60,291 nt of DNA from Bacillota bacterium. GTDB lineage: Bacteria; Bacillota; Clostridia; Lachnospirales; Lachnospiraceae. The position numbers were made by a program, and so were the translations under genes. Under the pieces are notes generated by a model that made no database searches, was not told the DNA's origin, and was given only the letters and a program-made list of their open reading frames with translations. The stretch lies in the NCBI GenBank assembly GCA_023412855.1, contig JAEZRJ010000026.1, forward strand, positions 1 through 60,291, read 5' to 3'. Positions 8,621-17,359 of the stretch are shown in pieces; the first letter of the stretch is position 1, and every line of letters begins with the position of its first letter.

Positions 8621-9793
8621 ATGAAAGAATGGAAATTACGCTACGGATTAAATCCGAATCAAATTCCCGCGAAGGTATATGTGGAGAAGGGAGAACTGCC
8701 CTTTATAGTACTAAACGGATGCCCCGGATATATCAACTTTATGGATGCATTGAATGGCTGGCAGCTTGTCAGAGAGTTAAAAGCAGCTACCGGTTTGGCT
8801 TCGGCAGCTTCTTTCAAACATGTCAGCCCTGCCGGAGCAGGAACGGCAACTCCTCTGCCGGATTCCCTTCTCCAGGCCTATCACTTAGGGGAACAGGAAT
8901 TATCCCCGATGGCTGTCGCTTACGCGCGGGCCAGGGGAACAGACAGGATGTCATCATACGGAGACTTTATTGCGCTGTCCGACGTCTGTGACATACAGAC
9001 GGCCCGGCTGATAAACAGAGAGGTTTCGGATGGTATCATCGCTCCGGCTTATACGGAGGAAGCCTTGGCATTGCTTAAAAACAAGAAAAAAGGGATGTAC
9101 GTTATTTTGAAAATAGATAAAGAGTTTCAGCCCGAAGGCACAGAGAAAAGGGAGATATTCGGCATTACGTTCGAGCAGGAAAGAAATGCGGCAGAAATTA
9201 CGCAAGAGCTTTTAAGGAACATTCCAACGATAAGGAAGGAAATACCCGGAGAAGCTGTTCGAGATCTGTTAATTGCATTGATAACGCTTAAATTTACCCA
9301 GTCTAACTCTGTATGTTATGCGTTCGACGGGCAAACGGTCGGAGTAGGGGCGGGCCAGCAATCGAGAATCCACTGTGTCCGTCTGGCTGGCGATAAGGCG
9401 GATGTCTGGCAGCTTAGGCAGCATCCCGACATATTATCTCTGCCTTTTCATGAGAAAACAAAGCTCGTAGACCGTGATAATGCAATTGACCTTTTGCTGA
9501 GCAAGGAACCGGAGGCCGTGGCGGAAGGGGATAGCTGGAAAAGCCTTTTTACGGAGAAACCCAGACTTCTTTTTTCCGGCGAAAGAAAGGAATGGTTAGG
9601 GCAAATCAGTGGTGTTTCGCTGGGATCGGATGCCTTTTTCCCCTTCGGAGATAATATTGAAAGGGCCGTTAAAAGCGGCGTTTCCTATGTTGTGCAGGCA
9701 GGCGGCTCTATGCGGGATGATAATGTAATTGAGACATGTAATAAATATGGGATTGTAATGGCTATGACCGGAGTAAGGTTGTTTCATCATTGA
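8621..9793 (+). CDS. purH: Stand-alone AICAR formyltransferase (PurH C-terminal activity)
   Basis: A 390-residue protein matching the AICAR transformylase half of PurH, which adds a formyl group from 10-formyl-THF to AICAR in the ninth step of purine synthesis. The catalytic Lys-His pair is in SFKHVSPAG (K66, H67), and the C-terminal FPFGDNIERA and VVQAGGSMRD motifs are typical. The N-terminal IMP cyclohydrolase domain of usual bifunctional PurH (about 520 residues) is absent, as in several Clostridia where cyclohydrolase is encoded separately. Start is ATG 8621, with GGAGG at 8608-8612; an in-frame TTG at 8606 overlaps that site. It is controlled by the ZTP riboswitch upstream. Confidence 0.92.
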   Translation: MKEWKLRYGLNPNQIPAKVYVEKGELPFIVLNGCPGYINFMDALNGWQLVRELKAATGLASAASFKHVSPAGAGTATPLPDSLLQAYHLGEQELSPMAVAYARARGTDRMSSYGDFIALSDVCDIQTARLINREVSDGIIAPAYTEEALALLKNKKKGMYVILKIDKEFQPEGTEKREIFGITFEQERNAAEITQELLRNIPTIRKEIPGEAVRDLLIALITLKFTQSNSVCYAFDGQTVGVGAGQQSRIHCVRLAGDKADVWQLRQHPDILSLPFHEKTKLVDRDNAIDLLLSKEPEAVAEGDSWKSLFTEKPRLLFSGERKEWLGQISGVSLGSDAFFPFGDNIERAVKSGVSYVVQAGGSMRDDNVIETCNKYGIVMAMTGVRLFHH

Positions 9794-9978
9794 TGTTACA
9801 CACCGGATATTTTATGGATAAATTGCAGGTTCAACATACAAAGATTTATTGACAAGCATAGTAACCGCGAATACACTTATTAGGTAAACCATATTCAAGA
9901 GAGTAATACGGAAGGTCTTTAAGAAAATTCGGTTTTTAATGTAATGCAATATAAATTGAATCAGGGGAGGAAACGGAC

Positions 9979-10716
9979 ATGAAATATTTCGGAGAAGGAT
10001 TAAGTGAGAAACATAAAGAACTTAGCCGGATTATTCGGAAGGAAGAGAAGATTGAGCAGGCCAAAACGCTGTTTTTGGAGATTCATTCGAAGCTTAATTT
10101 GTCCGGGATAGAGGAGGCCGCTTCGTCTGTCAAAGCGGACATGGGAGATAAAAATGAGACGGATGATCTCCTGCATGATCTAAGCAAAGAAGAATATGCC
10201 ATTATGCCTACGGGTAAGGACGAGACGATTGCCTGGGTACTATGGCATATCGCAAGAATTGAAGATTTGACCGTGAACATGCTCATAGCGGACAAAAAAC
10301 AGATTTTCAATGAGGAATGGAAGAAAAGGCTGAATGTTTCCATCAGTGATACAGGAAATGCTATGTCCGATGACGAGATTATGGAACTTAGCCGGAATAT
10401 TAATATTGATGAGCTGCTTCGCTACCGGAGGGAAGTTGCGAAAAGGACAAGAGAAGTTGTAATGGATTTGAAGGCTTCAGATATGAAAAGAAAAGTTCTG
10501 CCGGATGCCTTGACGGACATTCGGGCAATTGGCGGTGTGACTGAGTATCCGGATTCCATCTGGCTTTTGGACTATTGGGGTAAGAAGGATGTTGCCGGCA
10601 TTCTGCTTATGCCCCCTACGCGTCATGTTATGCTCCATTTAAATGACTGCTGTAAATGGAAGGAACATATCAGAAGTAAGAAAAAACTTTTTGCCGGCTA
10701 TTCATTGGAGGGATAA
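9979..10716 (+). CDS. DinB-like four-helix protein
   Basis: A 245-residue soluble protein. TIAWVLWHIARIEDLTVNML (about residues 88-107) and the late HVMLHLNDC resemble the metal-binding histidine motifs of DinB/YfiT-like four-helix bundles, which include thiol-dependent transferases. The function cannot be stated further. The start ATG has GGGGAGG upstream. It appears to lead a compact run with two small proteins and a methyltransferase: the next gene begins two bases after its stop. Confidence 0.6.
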   Translation: MKYFGEGLSEKHKELSRIIRKEEKIEQAKTLFLEIHSKLNLSGIEEAASSVKADMGDKNETDDLLHDLSKEEYAIMPTGKDETIAWVLWHIARIEDLTVNMLIADKKQIFNEEWKKRLNVSISDTGNAMSDDEIMELSRNINIDELLRYRREVAKRTREVVMDLKASDMKRKVLPDALTDIRAIGGVTEYPDSIWLLDYWGKKDVAGILLMPPTRHVMLHLNDCCKWKEHIRSKKKLFAGYSLEG

Positions 10717-10717
10717 T

Positions 10718-10852
10718 ATGGGAAAGAAAAAAAGGGAACATATTGTATTCGATCAGACGCTTAAGCCTAAAAAGAGCATTCCTTTTGCTGCTCTAAATAA
10801 AAAGGGCGATGCAAAACATAAAATGAGCAGGCAAAGGAGTGGCATGAGATGA
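10718..10852 (+). CDS. Small basic hypothetical protein (44 aa)
   Basis: A 44-residue lysine- and arginine-rich protein beginning MGKKKREHIVFDQ. The GGAGGG site at 10707-10712 sits six bases before ATG 10718, inside the end of the preceding gene. Its stop overlaps the start of the next gene (ATGA at 10849-10852). The tight spacing on both sides supports real translation. No domain is recognised. Confidence 0.55.
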   Translation: MGKKKREHIVFDQTLKPKKSIPFAALNKKGDAKHKMSRQRSGMR

Positions 10853-11055
10853 GCAAATATAATTTGTTATGGGAATATGTACAAAAAAACGGCAGTACGT
10901 CATTTAAACTTACTTTTGATGAAATTCAGGATATTGCGGGAATGCCGATAGACCATTCTTTTTTGAATTATAAAAAGGAACTGGCGGAGTATGGGTATCA
11001 GGTAGGAAAGATATCCATGAAAGAGCAGACGGTTGTTTTTAGTAAAACTGATTAG
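10849..11055 (+). CDS. Small hypothetical protein, possibly DUF7662-like
   Basis: A 68-residue protein with the pattern LWEYVQKNGSTSFKLTFDEI, then MPIDHSFLNYKKEL and YGYQVGKISMKEQTVVF. The DHSFLNYKKEL portion is a recurring signature of a small Firmicutes family of unknown role. Its start overlaps the previous stop (ATGA), and the methyltransferase follows after 12 bases, so it belongs to the same transcript. No function can be assigned. Confidence 0.6.
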   Translation: MSKYNLLWEYVQKNGSTSFKLTFDEIQDIAGMPIDHSFLNYKKELAEYGYQVGKISMKEQTVVFSKTD

Positions 11056-11067
11056 GAGTAAACAGAT

Positions 11068-11859
11068 ATGAATGCAGTCAATAAAACCTTATACATTCCT
11101 TTGTTCGGAAAAGCAGCGGTAAGTCAAAAAGGCATTATAATCAAAGATTCCAAGGCTGAAGAAATATGGAAAAAGGAAGGCTTTGCGCTGCATGGGAAAG
11201 CGAAATCCAGATGGCTGACTTATTATATGGCTATGAGAGCGCGGGTATTTGATGAATGGACAAAGGATCAGCTTCAAAAATATCCGGAAGCAATCATTTT
11301 GCACATCGGATGTGGGATGGATAGCCGTGTCGAAAGGATCAATGCCTTCGAGAGGATTTGGTATGACATCGATTATCCTTCCGTAATACAGGAAAGAACG
11401 CAATATTTCATGGAATCCGGTCATTACCGGATGCTGAGTGCCGATGCTTCCAACACAAAGTGGATAAATGGATTAGAAAAAGGGAAAGAAGCTATCGTAA
11501 TCATGGAGGGTATAAGCATGTACCTTACGAATGAGGAGCTGGGTTCTTTGCTTCTGGCGCTGCAAAGCCAATTCGCCAACGTACTTTTGCTGATGGATAG
11601 CTACACTGTTTTCGGGGCAAAAGCATCCAGGTTTAAAAATCCGGTAAATGATGTAGGTGCGAAAATCGTTTCGGGCATCGATTATCCCGAGATTTTAGAG
11701 CAAAACGAGGGGATACATTTTGTGAGGGAACATGACATGACTCCGTCCGAGTTAGTTGATGAGTTAAGAGGTCTCGAACAAATATTTTTTAAATTCATGT
11801 TCGCGGGGAAAGCAGCGAAAAGAATTTATCGTTTATATGAATATAAGATTAATAAATAG
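11068..11859 (+). CDS. Leucine carboxyl methyltransferase-family SAM methyltransferase
   Basis: A 263-residue protein. The SAM site ILHIGCGMDSR near residue 75, the following WYDIDYPSVIQER, and the IVIMEGISMYLT motif are characteristic of the LCMT/TcmP family of O-methyltransferases that act on carboxyl groups of small molecules or natural products. The acceptor is unknown. Start is ATG with AGGAG upstream. It is probably the last gene of the run that starts at 9979. Confidence 0.8.
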   Translation: MNAVNKTLYIPLFGKAAVSQKGIIIKDSKAEEIWKKEGFALHGKAKSRWLTYYMAMRARVFDEWTKDQLQKYPEAIILHIGCGMDSRVERINAFERIWYDIDYPSVIQERTQYFMESGHYRMLSADASNTKWINGLEKGKEAIVIMEGISMYLTNEELGSLLLALQSQFANVLLLMDSYTVFGAKASRFKNPVNDVGAKIVSGIDYPEILEQNEGIHFVREHDMTPSELVDELRGLEQIFFKFMFAGKAAKRIYRLYEYKINK

Positions 11860-11911
11860 GAAAATAGAACGCGAAGAAGAGGCGGTATATTAGAAATGGG
11901 GGAGGACAGTT

Positions 11912-12370
11912 ATGTGGTATGGAGTGGCATCTATGGAGGATATTGAGCAATTGAAGGCGATGAGAATTGCCTACATAAACAGTGATCAGGGAGAACTCTC
12001 AGAAAAAGATTCCGCACTGATGATACATAATCTGACCATATATTTTACAAAGCATTTACAAAAGGATTTAGTTGCCTTTGTAGCAAAGGAAGGTGACCGA
12101 ATCGTATCAACTGCGTTCCTGCTCATCATTGAAAAGCCCTCTAATCCGCATTTCATCAATGGGAAGATAGGAGAGGTGCTGAATGTGTACACGGAAGAAG
12201 CATACAGACGGCAGGGAGTTGCAACGCACCTTATGAAAATGCTGATGTCTTTTTCTAAGGAGAAGGAGCTCGATTACATAGAGCTTAAGGCGACAAAGAA
12301 CGGCTTCCCTCTATATAAAAGCCTTGGTTTCGCCGAGCAGATTTCATCCTATATACCTATGCGGTACTAG
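11912..12370 (+). CDS. GNAT family N-acetyltransferase
   Basis: A 152-residue GNAT. GEVLNVYTEEAYRRQGVATHL (about residues 88-108) holds the acetyl-CoA pyrophosphate loop, followed by IELKATKNGFPLYKSLGF. The acceptor is unknown. The start ATG is preceded by GGGGGAGG. The VOC-family gene follows after 55 bases on the same strand, so the two may be co-transcribed. Confidence 0.82.
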   Translation: MWYGVASMEDIEQLKAMRIAYINSDQGELSEKDSALMIHNLTIYFTKHLQKDLVAFVAKEGDRIVSTAFLLIIEKPSNPHFINGKIGEVLNVYTEEAYRRQGVATHLMKMLMSFSKEKELDYIELKATKNGFPLYKSLGFAEQISSYIPMRY

Positions 12371-12425
12371 TAGTCCGTTTTGCGGATTCCAGGCAGCAGG
12401 ATTTGAAAAAGGAGAACGTAATTGT

Positions 12426-12824
12426 ATGAGGTTAGACGGATTTGGAATCTTTGTGAAGGACATGGCGGTGATGGTGCGTTTTTACAAAGATGTCCTGGGC
12501 TTTGAAATAAAGGAGAGTGAGAATACTTTGAATGTTTACCTTGAAAAAGACGGAACTCTCTTTTTACTATATCGAAGAACTGATTTTGAGAAAATGACTA
12601 ATAATCGTTTTCATTATGCGGAGAACATCAACGGTCATTATGAAATCGCGCTGAGCGTAGAAAATTATGCTGCGGTGGACAGGGCATTTGAAGAAGTTAT
12701 TTCTAAGGGAGCTGTGCCTGTAATGAAGCCTGCGACGGAGGAATGGGGGCAGCGTACCTGCTTTGTTGCGGACCCGGAGGGAAATCTGATTGAAATAGGG
12801 TCGTTTACCGAGGGCGCTGACTGA
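12426..12824 (+). CDS. VOC family protein (glyoxalase/bleomycin-resistance fold)
   Basis: A 132-residue protein with the paired beta-alpha-beta-beta-beta layout: GFGIFVKDMAVMVRFYKDVLGFE at the N terminus and CFVADPEGNLIEIGSF at the C terminus, where the glutamate is a usual metal ligand. Members include glyoxalases, dioxygenases and drug-binding proteins, so the role is open. The start is ATG 12426, with GGAG at 12411-12414; earlier in-frame codons lie inside the end of the preceding gene. Confidence 0.8.
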   Translation: MRLDGFGIFVKDMAVMVRFYKDVLGFEIKESENTLNVYLEKDGTLFLLYRRTDFEKMTNNRFHYAENINGHYEIALSVENYAAVDRAFEEVISKGAVPVMKPATEEWGQRTCFVADPEGNLIEIGSFTEGAD

Positions 12825-13022
12825 TAAAATATACAGTTTTGACGGGAAATATTATTGCGATGAAAAATGCTCCGTGATTTGGGATATCGATTGGAGCTTT
12901 GGAATGAGGTAAAAATAAATGATGTGGTAGAGTTCACCCATACTCTTATGAGAATGCTCGTGTGACATAAAATAGTACAGAAATAAGGCAATACAAGAAA
13001 CAGGATGAAAGGAAGATATGAG

Positions 13023-13280
13023 ATGAAAGAATTTGCAGCGGCGGCTCTGCCGTGGATAATTTTGGGGATTGCGATTGCCGTTCTTGCGGTAAAAGTAAGT
13101 AAAAGAAAAAACGGCGGAACGGAAGAAGATGAAACGAAAGGCGACTGCATGGCTGAGGGGATGTCTCTGGGAATGTGCTTCGGCATGCTGTTCGGAACTA
13201 TGGGCGTGGTAAATTTGGGGCTTGGGCTCAGTCTCGGAATGTTGATCGGCATGACCGCCGGAATGTTTGTGAAGAAATAG
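13023..13280 (+). CDS. Small glycine-rich membrane protein
   Basis: An 85-residue protein with one helix at residues 6-24 and a long glycine/methionine-rich hydrophobic segment from about 44 to 82, built on repeated G-M-x-x-G steps. It ends in KK. The pattern suggests two or three packed helices. The start is ATG 13023, with GGAAG seven bases upstream; an ATG at 13005 is in frame but has a weaker site. No function is recognised. Confidence 0.6.
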   Translation: MKEFAAAALPWIILGIAIAVLAVKVSKRKNGGTEEDETKGDCMAEGMSLGMCFGMLFGTMGVVNLGLGLSLGMLIGMTAGMFVKK

Positions 13281-13502
13281 TATTAGGAGGATAAGTATTA
13301 GGAAACGGTCAGTAACGGCGATTGCCATGCTGTCAGCGGCAATTCTCTGGGCCCGCGGCGAAGCTGAGGTAAGCGAGACTGCGAGCTACTGTAAGAACGT
13401 GATGCAGGAGATGCAGGTCTGACCTGTTTTGTTAAAACCGTATTCCCAAATTTTTTCTGTTACTGTATAATAAGGAAATAAAAATCGGGAGGAGGATTTT
13501 GT
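13281..13502. repeat. Intergenic region with a repeat-2 fragment
   Basis: A hairpin ATTGCC...GGCAAT lies at about 13320-13343. AAGAACGTGATGCAGGAGATG at 13393-13413 matches 17404-17424 at 19 of 21 positions and marks a second dispersed repeat. A TATAAT-like sequence near 13466 may serve the genes that follow. Confidence 0.45.
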
Positions 13503-13562
13503 ATGAAATATTGTAGTAAATCATCGTGTGCGTCAAACCGGGAGGTTTGCGCAATAATCTAA
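13503..13562 (+). CDS. Possible 19-residue cysteine-containing micro-ORF
   Basis: The reading frame MKYCSKSSCASNREVCAII starts at ATG 13503, eight or so bases after GGGAGGAGG, one of the strongest ribosome sites in the window. Three of nineteen residues are cysteine. The coding sequence contains a hairpin TGCGTCAAACC-GGGA-GGTTTGCGCA. It may be a leader for the RNHCP gene or a micro-protein; it could also be chance. Confidence 0.3.
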   Translation: MKYCSKSSCASNREVCAII

Positions 13563-13622
13563 AATACGAATCGCGTTGCGTTGACCTCCGGAGGGTTTTA
13601 TGAAAAATACTTGGAGGAGCAA

Positions 13623-14048
13623 ATGAATCGTAAGAATAAAAAGATAACATATACAGACGGTTACTATAAAAATCATGCTTGTGATAACGTATTTACATGT
13701 AAAATATGCGGAAGGATTGTCATTCCGGAGGGAGCCGGGAGCAATCATAGAAATCATTGCCCTAATTGCCTTAACAGTCTGCATGTCGATGAAGAACCGG
13801 GGGACCGGGCATCTGATTGCGGCGGATTTATGGAACCAATCGGAGTATGGGTAAGGAAGAACGGCGAATGGGCGATTATCCATCGCTGCAAACAATGCGG
13901 GAAGCTTGTTTCAAACCGCATTGCCGCAGATGATAATCCTATGAAGCTTATGTCGATTGCCATGAAGCCTCTGACTTTTCCGCCGTTCCCATTGGAAAGA
14001 ATTGAGGAATTAACAAATCTGATGGGCGGAGAAGGAAGTATAAAGTAA
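13623..14048 (+). CDS. RNHCP domain protein
   Basis: A 141-residue protein with a zinc-ribbon-like N-terminal half: FTCKICG, then the namesake RNHCPNCLNS, and a later HRCKQCGKLVSNRI. Four CxxC-type pairs suggest bound zinc. The family is widespread in Firmicutes but has no firm function. Start is ATG 13623, after GGAGG at 13613-13617. An eight-codon frame (13600-13626, after GGAGGG) ends across this start as ATGA, which may couple translation. A terminator follows at 14098. Confidence 0.85.
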   Translation: MNRKNKKITYTDGYYKNHACDNVFTCKICGRIVIPEGAGSNHRNHCPNCLNSLHVDEEPGDRASDCGGFMEPIGVWVRKNGEWAIIHRCKQCGKLVSNRIAADDNPMKLMSIAMKPLTFPPFPLERIEELTNLMGGEGSIK

Positions 14049-14097
14049 CGGTCGGAAGAAACGAAATATTTGCCGCTTTTACAGCGGTACCGCTAGG

Positions 14098-14135
14098 CAG
14101 GGAACCTGACTGAAGACAGGTTCCCTGTTGTTTTT
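14098..14135 (+). terminator. Intrinsic terminator
   Basis: CAGGGAACCTG (14098-14108) pairs with CAGGTTCCCTG (14117-14127), followed by TTGTTTTT. It ends the RNHCP transcript. Confidence 0.9.
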
Positions 14136-14141
14136 ATTCTA

Positions 14142-14256
14142 TAGGAAGGTGCTCTTATAGAATAAAATGAAATGCGCAGCTGCGCGCGCGGAACAAAAGC
14201 TATGCTGCCAAAGTATTCGTCCGCGAGAGTATGCGAAGCATACTTTTGTTCTGTGT
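14142..14256 (+). repeat. Post-terminator repeat family, copy 2
   Basis: Starts TAGGAAGG seven bases after the terminator T-run. It contains GCGCGGAACAAAAGCTATG and, near the right end, ATGCGAAGCATACTTTTGTTC. The GAACAAAAG and CTTTTGTTC blocks are inverted repeats of each other, so the unit could fold into one long hairpin. Confidence 0.85.
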
Positions 14257-14379
14257 GAAAGTATTTCATTCTTATGATATAAACACGAATGGAAATACCC
14301 TCCGGGTAAACAATACTCAAATACGGCTTTTGCTCCAAACTTATTTATAGATTTTTTATAAAAAATTATCGCTGGATGC

Positions 14380-14408
14380 TTGACAACATCGGCAACGCAC
14401 GTTATAGT
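14380..14408 (+). promoter_or_regulatory. clpB promoter
   Basis: TTGACA (14380-14385) and TATAGT (14403-14408) with a 17-bp spacer. No CIRCE element or clear CtsR direct repeat was found, although ClpB is normally stress-induced in this group. Confidence 0.8.
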
Positions 14409-14456
14409 ACAAATAGAACAGAAAGTTTTGGGTCTATAGTAAAAAACCGAGGTGTA

Positions 14457-14500
14457 CAGGTTGAAAAAATATTTTTTCAACATCCTGATTTATACAGAGG
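14457..14500 (+). repeat. Hairpin motif in the clpB leader, shared with the nifK-nifX gap
   Basis: AGGTTGAAAAAATATTTTTT then CAACATCCTGATTTATAC forms a hairpin with GTTGAAAAAA/TTTTTTCAAC arms. Nearly the same motif, AGGTTGAAAG...CTTTCAACATCCTCGATTTGTAC, occurs at 56641-56680. The conserved CATCCT(C)GATTT(G/A)TAC tail argues against chance. Confidence 0.55.
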
Positions 14501-14525
14501 TTAAAGTACACAGATAGGAGTTATT

Positions 14526-17108
14526 ATGAATATTTCAAAATTTACACAAAAGTCCATGCAGGCAGTAGAACGCTGCGAGCGTCTGGCATACGAATACGGC
14601 AATCAGGAGATAGAACAGGAGCATTTACTTTACAGCCTTCTGACAATAGAAGACAGCTTGATTCTTAAATTGATCGAGAAGATGGAAATCAACAAAGACC
14701 ATTTTCTGAACCGTGCAGAAGCAGCGATTCAGAAGAGAGTGAAGGTTCAGGGCGGTCAGGTATATGTGGGCAAGGATTTAAATAAGGCGCTTATCAGCGC
14801 AGAAGATGAAGCGAAACAGCTTGGAGATGAGTATGTTTCCGTAGAGCATCTGTTTCTTGCCATGATTAAGAATCCGAATAAAGAAATTAAAGAGCTTTTC
14901 AGAGAATACGGAATTACGAGAGAGCGTTTTTTACAGGTGCTTTCTACCGTAAGGGGTAATCAAAGAGTTACATCAGATAATCCCGAAGCTACTTATGACA
15001 CTTTGGAAAAGTATGGTCAGGATCTGGTGGAAAAAGCGAGGAACCAGAAGCTCGACCCCGTAATAGGGAGAGACAATGAGATCCGCAATATCATAAGGAT
15101 ACTTTCCCGAAAGACGAAGAATAATCCGGTACTCATCGGTGAGCCCGGAGTAGGAAAGACTGCGGTTGTAGAGGGACTCGCACAACGTATTGTGAAGGGC
15201 GACGTACCGCAGGGGTTAAAGGATAAGAAAATTTTTGCGCTGGACATGGGTGCCCTCGTAGCAGGAGCGAAGTACAGAGGGGAATTCGAAGAGCGTTTGA
15301 AAGCAGTCCTTGAGGATGTGAAGAACAGCGATGGCCAGATCATACTGTTCATCGACGAGCTGCATACCATCGTAGGAGCGGGGAAGACGGATGGTGCTCT
15401 GGACGCGGGCAACATGCTTAAGCCTATGCTTGCCAGAGGCGAACTGCACTGTATCGGTGCTACCACCTTAGATGAGTACAGACAATATATCGAAAAAGAT
15501 GCGGCTCTTGAGAGAAGATTCCAGCCGGTTATGGTGGAGGAGCCTACGGTAGAGGATACGATTTCCATACTGCGCGGTCTGAAGGAAAGATACGAGGTGT
15601 TCCATGGCGTTAAAATAATGGATAATGCACTCGTCAGCGCGGCTGTTTTGTCTCACCGCTATATTTCTGATCGTTTTCTTCCGGATAAAGCCATCGACCT
15701 TGTGGACGAAGCTTGTGCCATGATCAAGACCGAACTGGATTCTATGCCTGCAGAACTGGATGAGCTGCGCCGGAAAATCATGCAGATGGAAATCGAGGAG
15801 ACAGCTCTGAAAAAGGAAGAAGACAGGTTGAGCAGAGAGCGGCTTGCCGCCCTGCAGAAGGAACTTGCCGAGTTAAAAGAGGAGTTCAACAACAGAAAGG
15901 CTCAGTGGGATAATGAAAAGGCTTCTGTGGATAAGCTGTCCAAGCTCAGAGAGCAGATCGATACCATCAACAATGAGATCCAGATAGCACAAAGGGACAT
16001 GAATCTGGAGAAGGCGGCGGAGCTAAGCTATGGAAAGCTGCCTGCATTAAGACAGCAGTTAGAAATTGAAGAGGAGAAAGTAAAACGCGAGGATTTGTCT
16101 CTGGTGCATGAAAGCGTCAGCGAGGAAGAAATTGCTAAAATAATTTCCAGATGGACGGGCATTCCGGTGGCGAAGCTGACGGAAAGTGAGAGGAATAAGA
16201 CATTGCATCTGGACGAGGAGCTGCACAAGCGTGTGATCGGGCAGGAGGAAGGCGTCACCAAGGTGACAGATGCAATCATCCGCTCTAAAGCGGGGATTAA
16301 GGATCCGACAAAGCCTATCGGTTCCTTCTTGTTCCTGGGGCCTACCGGAGTGGGTAAGACAGAGCTTGCTAAGGCTTTGGCAGCCTCGCTTTTCGACGAT
16401 GAGAACAATATGGTCCGCATCGATATGAGCGAATATATGGAGAAGTTCTCCGTGTCCAGATTAATCGGAGCGCCTCCCGGTTATGTTGGTTACGAGGAAG
16501 GCGGACAGCTGACGGAGGCGGTAAGAAGAAAGCCCTATTCGGTTGTTCTGTTCGATGAGATAGAAAAGGCGCATCCTGATGTGTTTAACGTACTGCTGCA
16601 GGTGCTGGACGACGGGCGTATTACGGATTCACAGGGACGCACCGTAGATTTTAAAAATACCATTCTCATCATGACCTCCAATATTGGCGCGGGATATTTG
16701 CTGGACGGTATCCGGGAGGACGGCACCATCGGAGAAGATATAGAAAGCATGGTAATGGGAGAGCTTCGTGCTCATTTCCGTCCGGAGTTCTTGAACAGAT
16801 TAGATGAGACGATTTTATTCAAGCCCCTGACGAAAGACAATATCGGCGGTATCATAGGATTGATCATGGAGAATCTGAACGAACGGCTGGCGGATAGGAA
16901 CCTTAAGGTAGAGCTGTCGCCGGAGGCCGGACGTTACATTGTGGATAACGCTTATGATCCGGTATACGGGGCAAGACCGTTAAAGCGTTATATTCAAAAG
17001 CATGTGGAAACGCTGTCGGCCAAGCTGATTCTGGCGGATGCGGTAGGGACGGATGACACGATAGAAATCGTTCTGGAAAACGGAGAGCTGAGAGCGAGAA
17101 AGAAATAA
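14526..17108 (+). CDS. clpB: ATP-dependent disaggregase ClpB
   Basis: An 860-residue Hsp100 chaperone that, with DnaK, pulls proteins out of aggregates. The layout is standard: an N domain (1-145), the first AAA+ module with Walker A GEPGVGKT near 204 and Walker B ILFIDE, and a coiled-coil middle domain (about 400-525). The second AAA+ module follows, with Walker A GPTGVGKT near 604 and VLFDEIEKAHPDV. Length is normal for ClpB and the middle domain rules out ClpA/ClpC. It has its own promoter, a long leader with a hairpin, and a terminator, so it is a single-gene unit. Confidence 0.98.
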   Translation: MNISKFTQKSMQAVERCERLAYEYGNQEIEQEHLLYSLLTIEDSLILKLIEKMEINKDHFLNRAEAAIQKRVKVQGGQVYVGKDLNKALISAEDEAKQLGDEYVSVEHLFLAMIKNPNKEIKELFREYGITRERFLQVLSTVRGNQRVTSDNPEATYDTLEKYGQDLVEKARNQKLDPVIGRDNEIRNIIRILSRKTKNNPVLIGEPGVGKTAVVEGLAQRIVKGDVPQGLKDKKIFALDMGALVAGAKYRGEFEERLKAVLEDVKNSDGQIILFIDELHTIVGAGKTDGALDAGNMLKPMLARGELHCIGATTLDEYRQYIEKDAALERRFQPVMVEEPTVEDTISILRGLKERYEVFHGVKIMDNALVSAAVLSHRYISDRFLPDKAIDLVDEACAMIKTELDSMPAELDELRRKIMQMEIEETALKKEEDRLSRERLAALQKELAELKEEFNNRKAQWDNEKASVDKLSKLREQIDTINNEIQIAQRDMNLEKAAELSYGKLPALRQQLEIEEEKVKREDLSLVHESVSEEEIAKIISRWTGIPVAKLTESERNKTLHLDEELHKRVIGQEEGVTKVTDAIIRSKAGIKDPTKPIGSFLFLGPTGVGKTELAKALAASLFDDENNMVRIDMSEYMEKFSVSRLIGAPPGYVGYEEGGQLTEAVRRKPYSVVLFDEIEKAHPDVFNVLLQVLDDGRITDSQGRTVDFKNTILIMTSNIGAGYLLDGIREDGTIGEDIESMVMGELRAHFRPEFLNRLDETILFKPLTKDNIGGIIGLIMENLNERLADRNLKVELSPEAGRYIVDNAYDPVYGARPLKRYIQKHVETLSAKLILADAVGTDDTIEIVLENGELRARKK

Positions 17109-17145
17109 TTGTAATACAATCAGATGAGTCATAAAATTAAAGAAA

Positions 17146-17189
17146 GGATTGCTGTATGCGATATTTGATATCGGTCAGCAATCCTTTTT
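17146..17189 (+). terminator. clpB intrinsic terminator
   Basis: GGATTGCTG (17146-17154) pairs with CAGCAATCC (17176-17184), with an inner CGATAT/ATATCG stem, followed by TTTTT. Confidence 0.9.
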
Positions 17190-17195
17190 ATGTAT

Positions 17196-17314
17196 TAGGA
17201 AAGTGCTCCTATTACATAAAAAATAGATGCACAGTTACGTGCACGGAACAAAAGCTGTGCTGCCGAAGGGCTTTTGGCTGTAAGAGTGTGCGAAACACAC
17301 TTTTGTTCCGTGCG
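17196..17314 (+). repeat. Post-terminator repeat family, copy 3
   Basis: Starts TAGGAAAGTGCTCC just after the clpB terminator. This is the best-preserved copy: GTGCACGGAACAAAAG near the middle and CTTTTGTTCCGTGC at the right end are perfect inverted repeats over about 13 bases. Confidence 0.88.
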
Positions 17315-17359
17315 GAGAAATTCGAATATGGAAAACGAAAACTAAGTGAATATAAGAAT

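Noticed and set aside
8434..8991. 185-residue frame across the riboswitch, repeat and purH start
   Set aside because: It is out of frame with purH, contains the terminator and the repeat, and has no ribosome site or domain.
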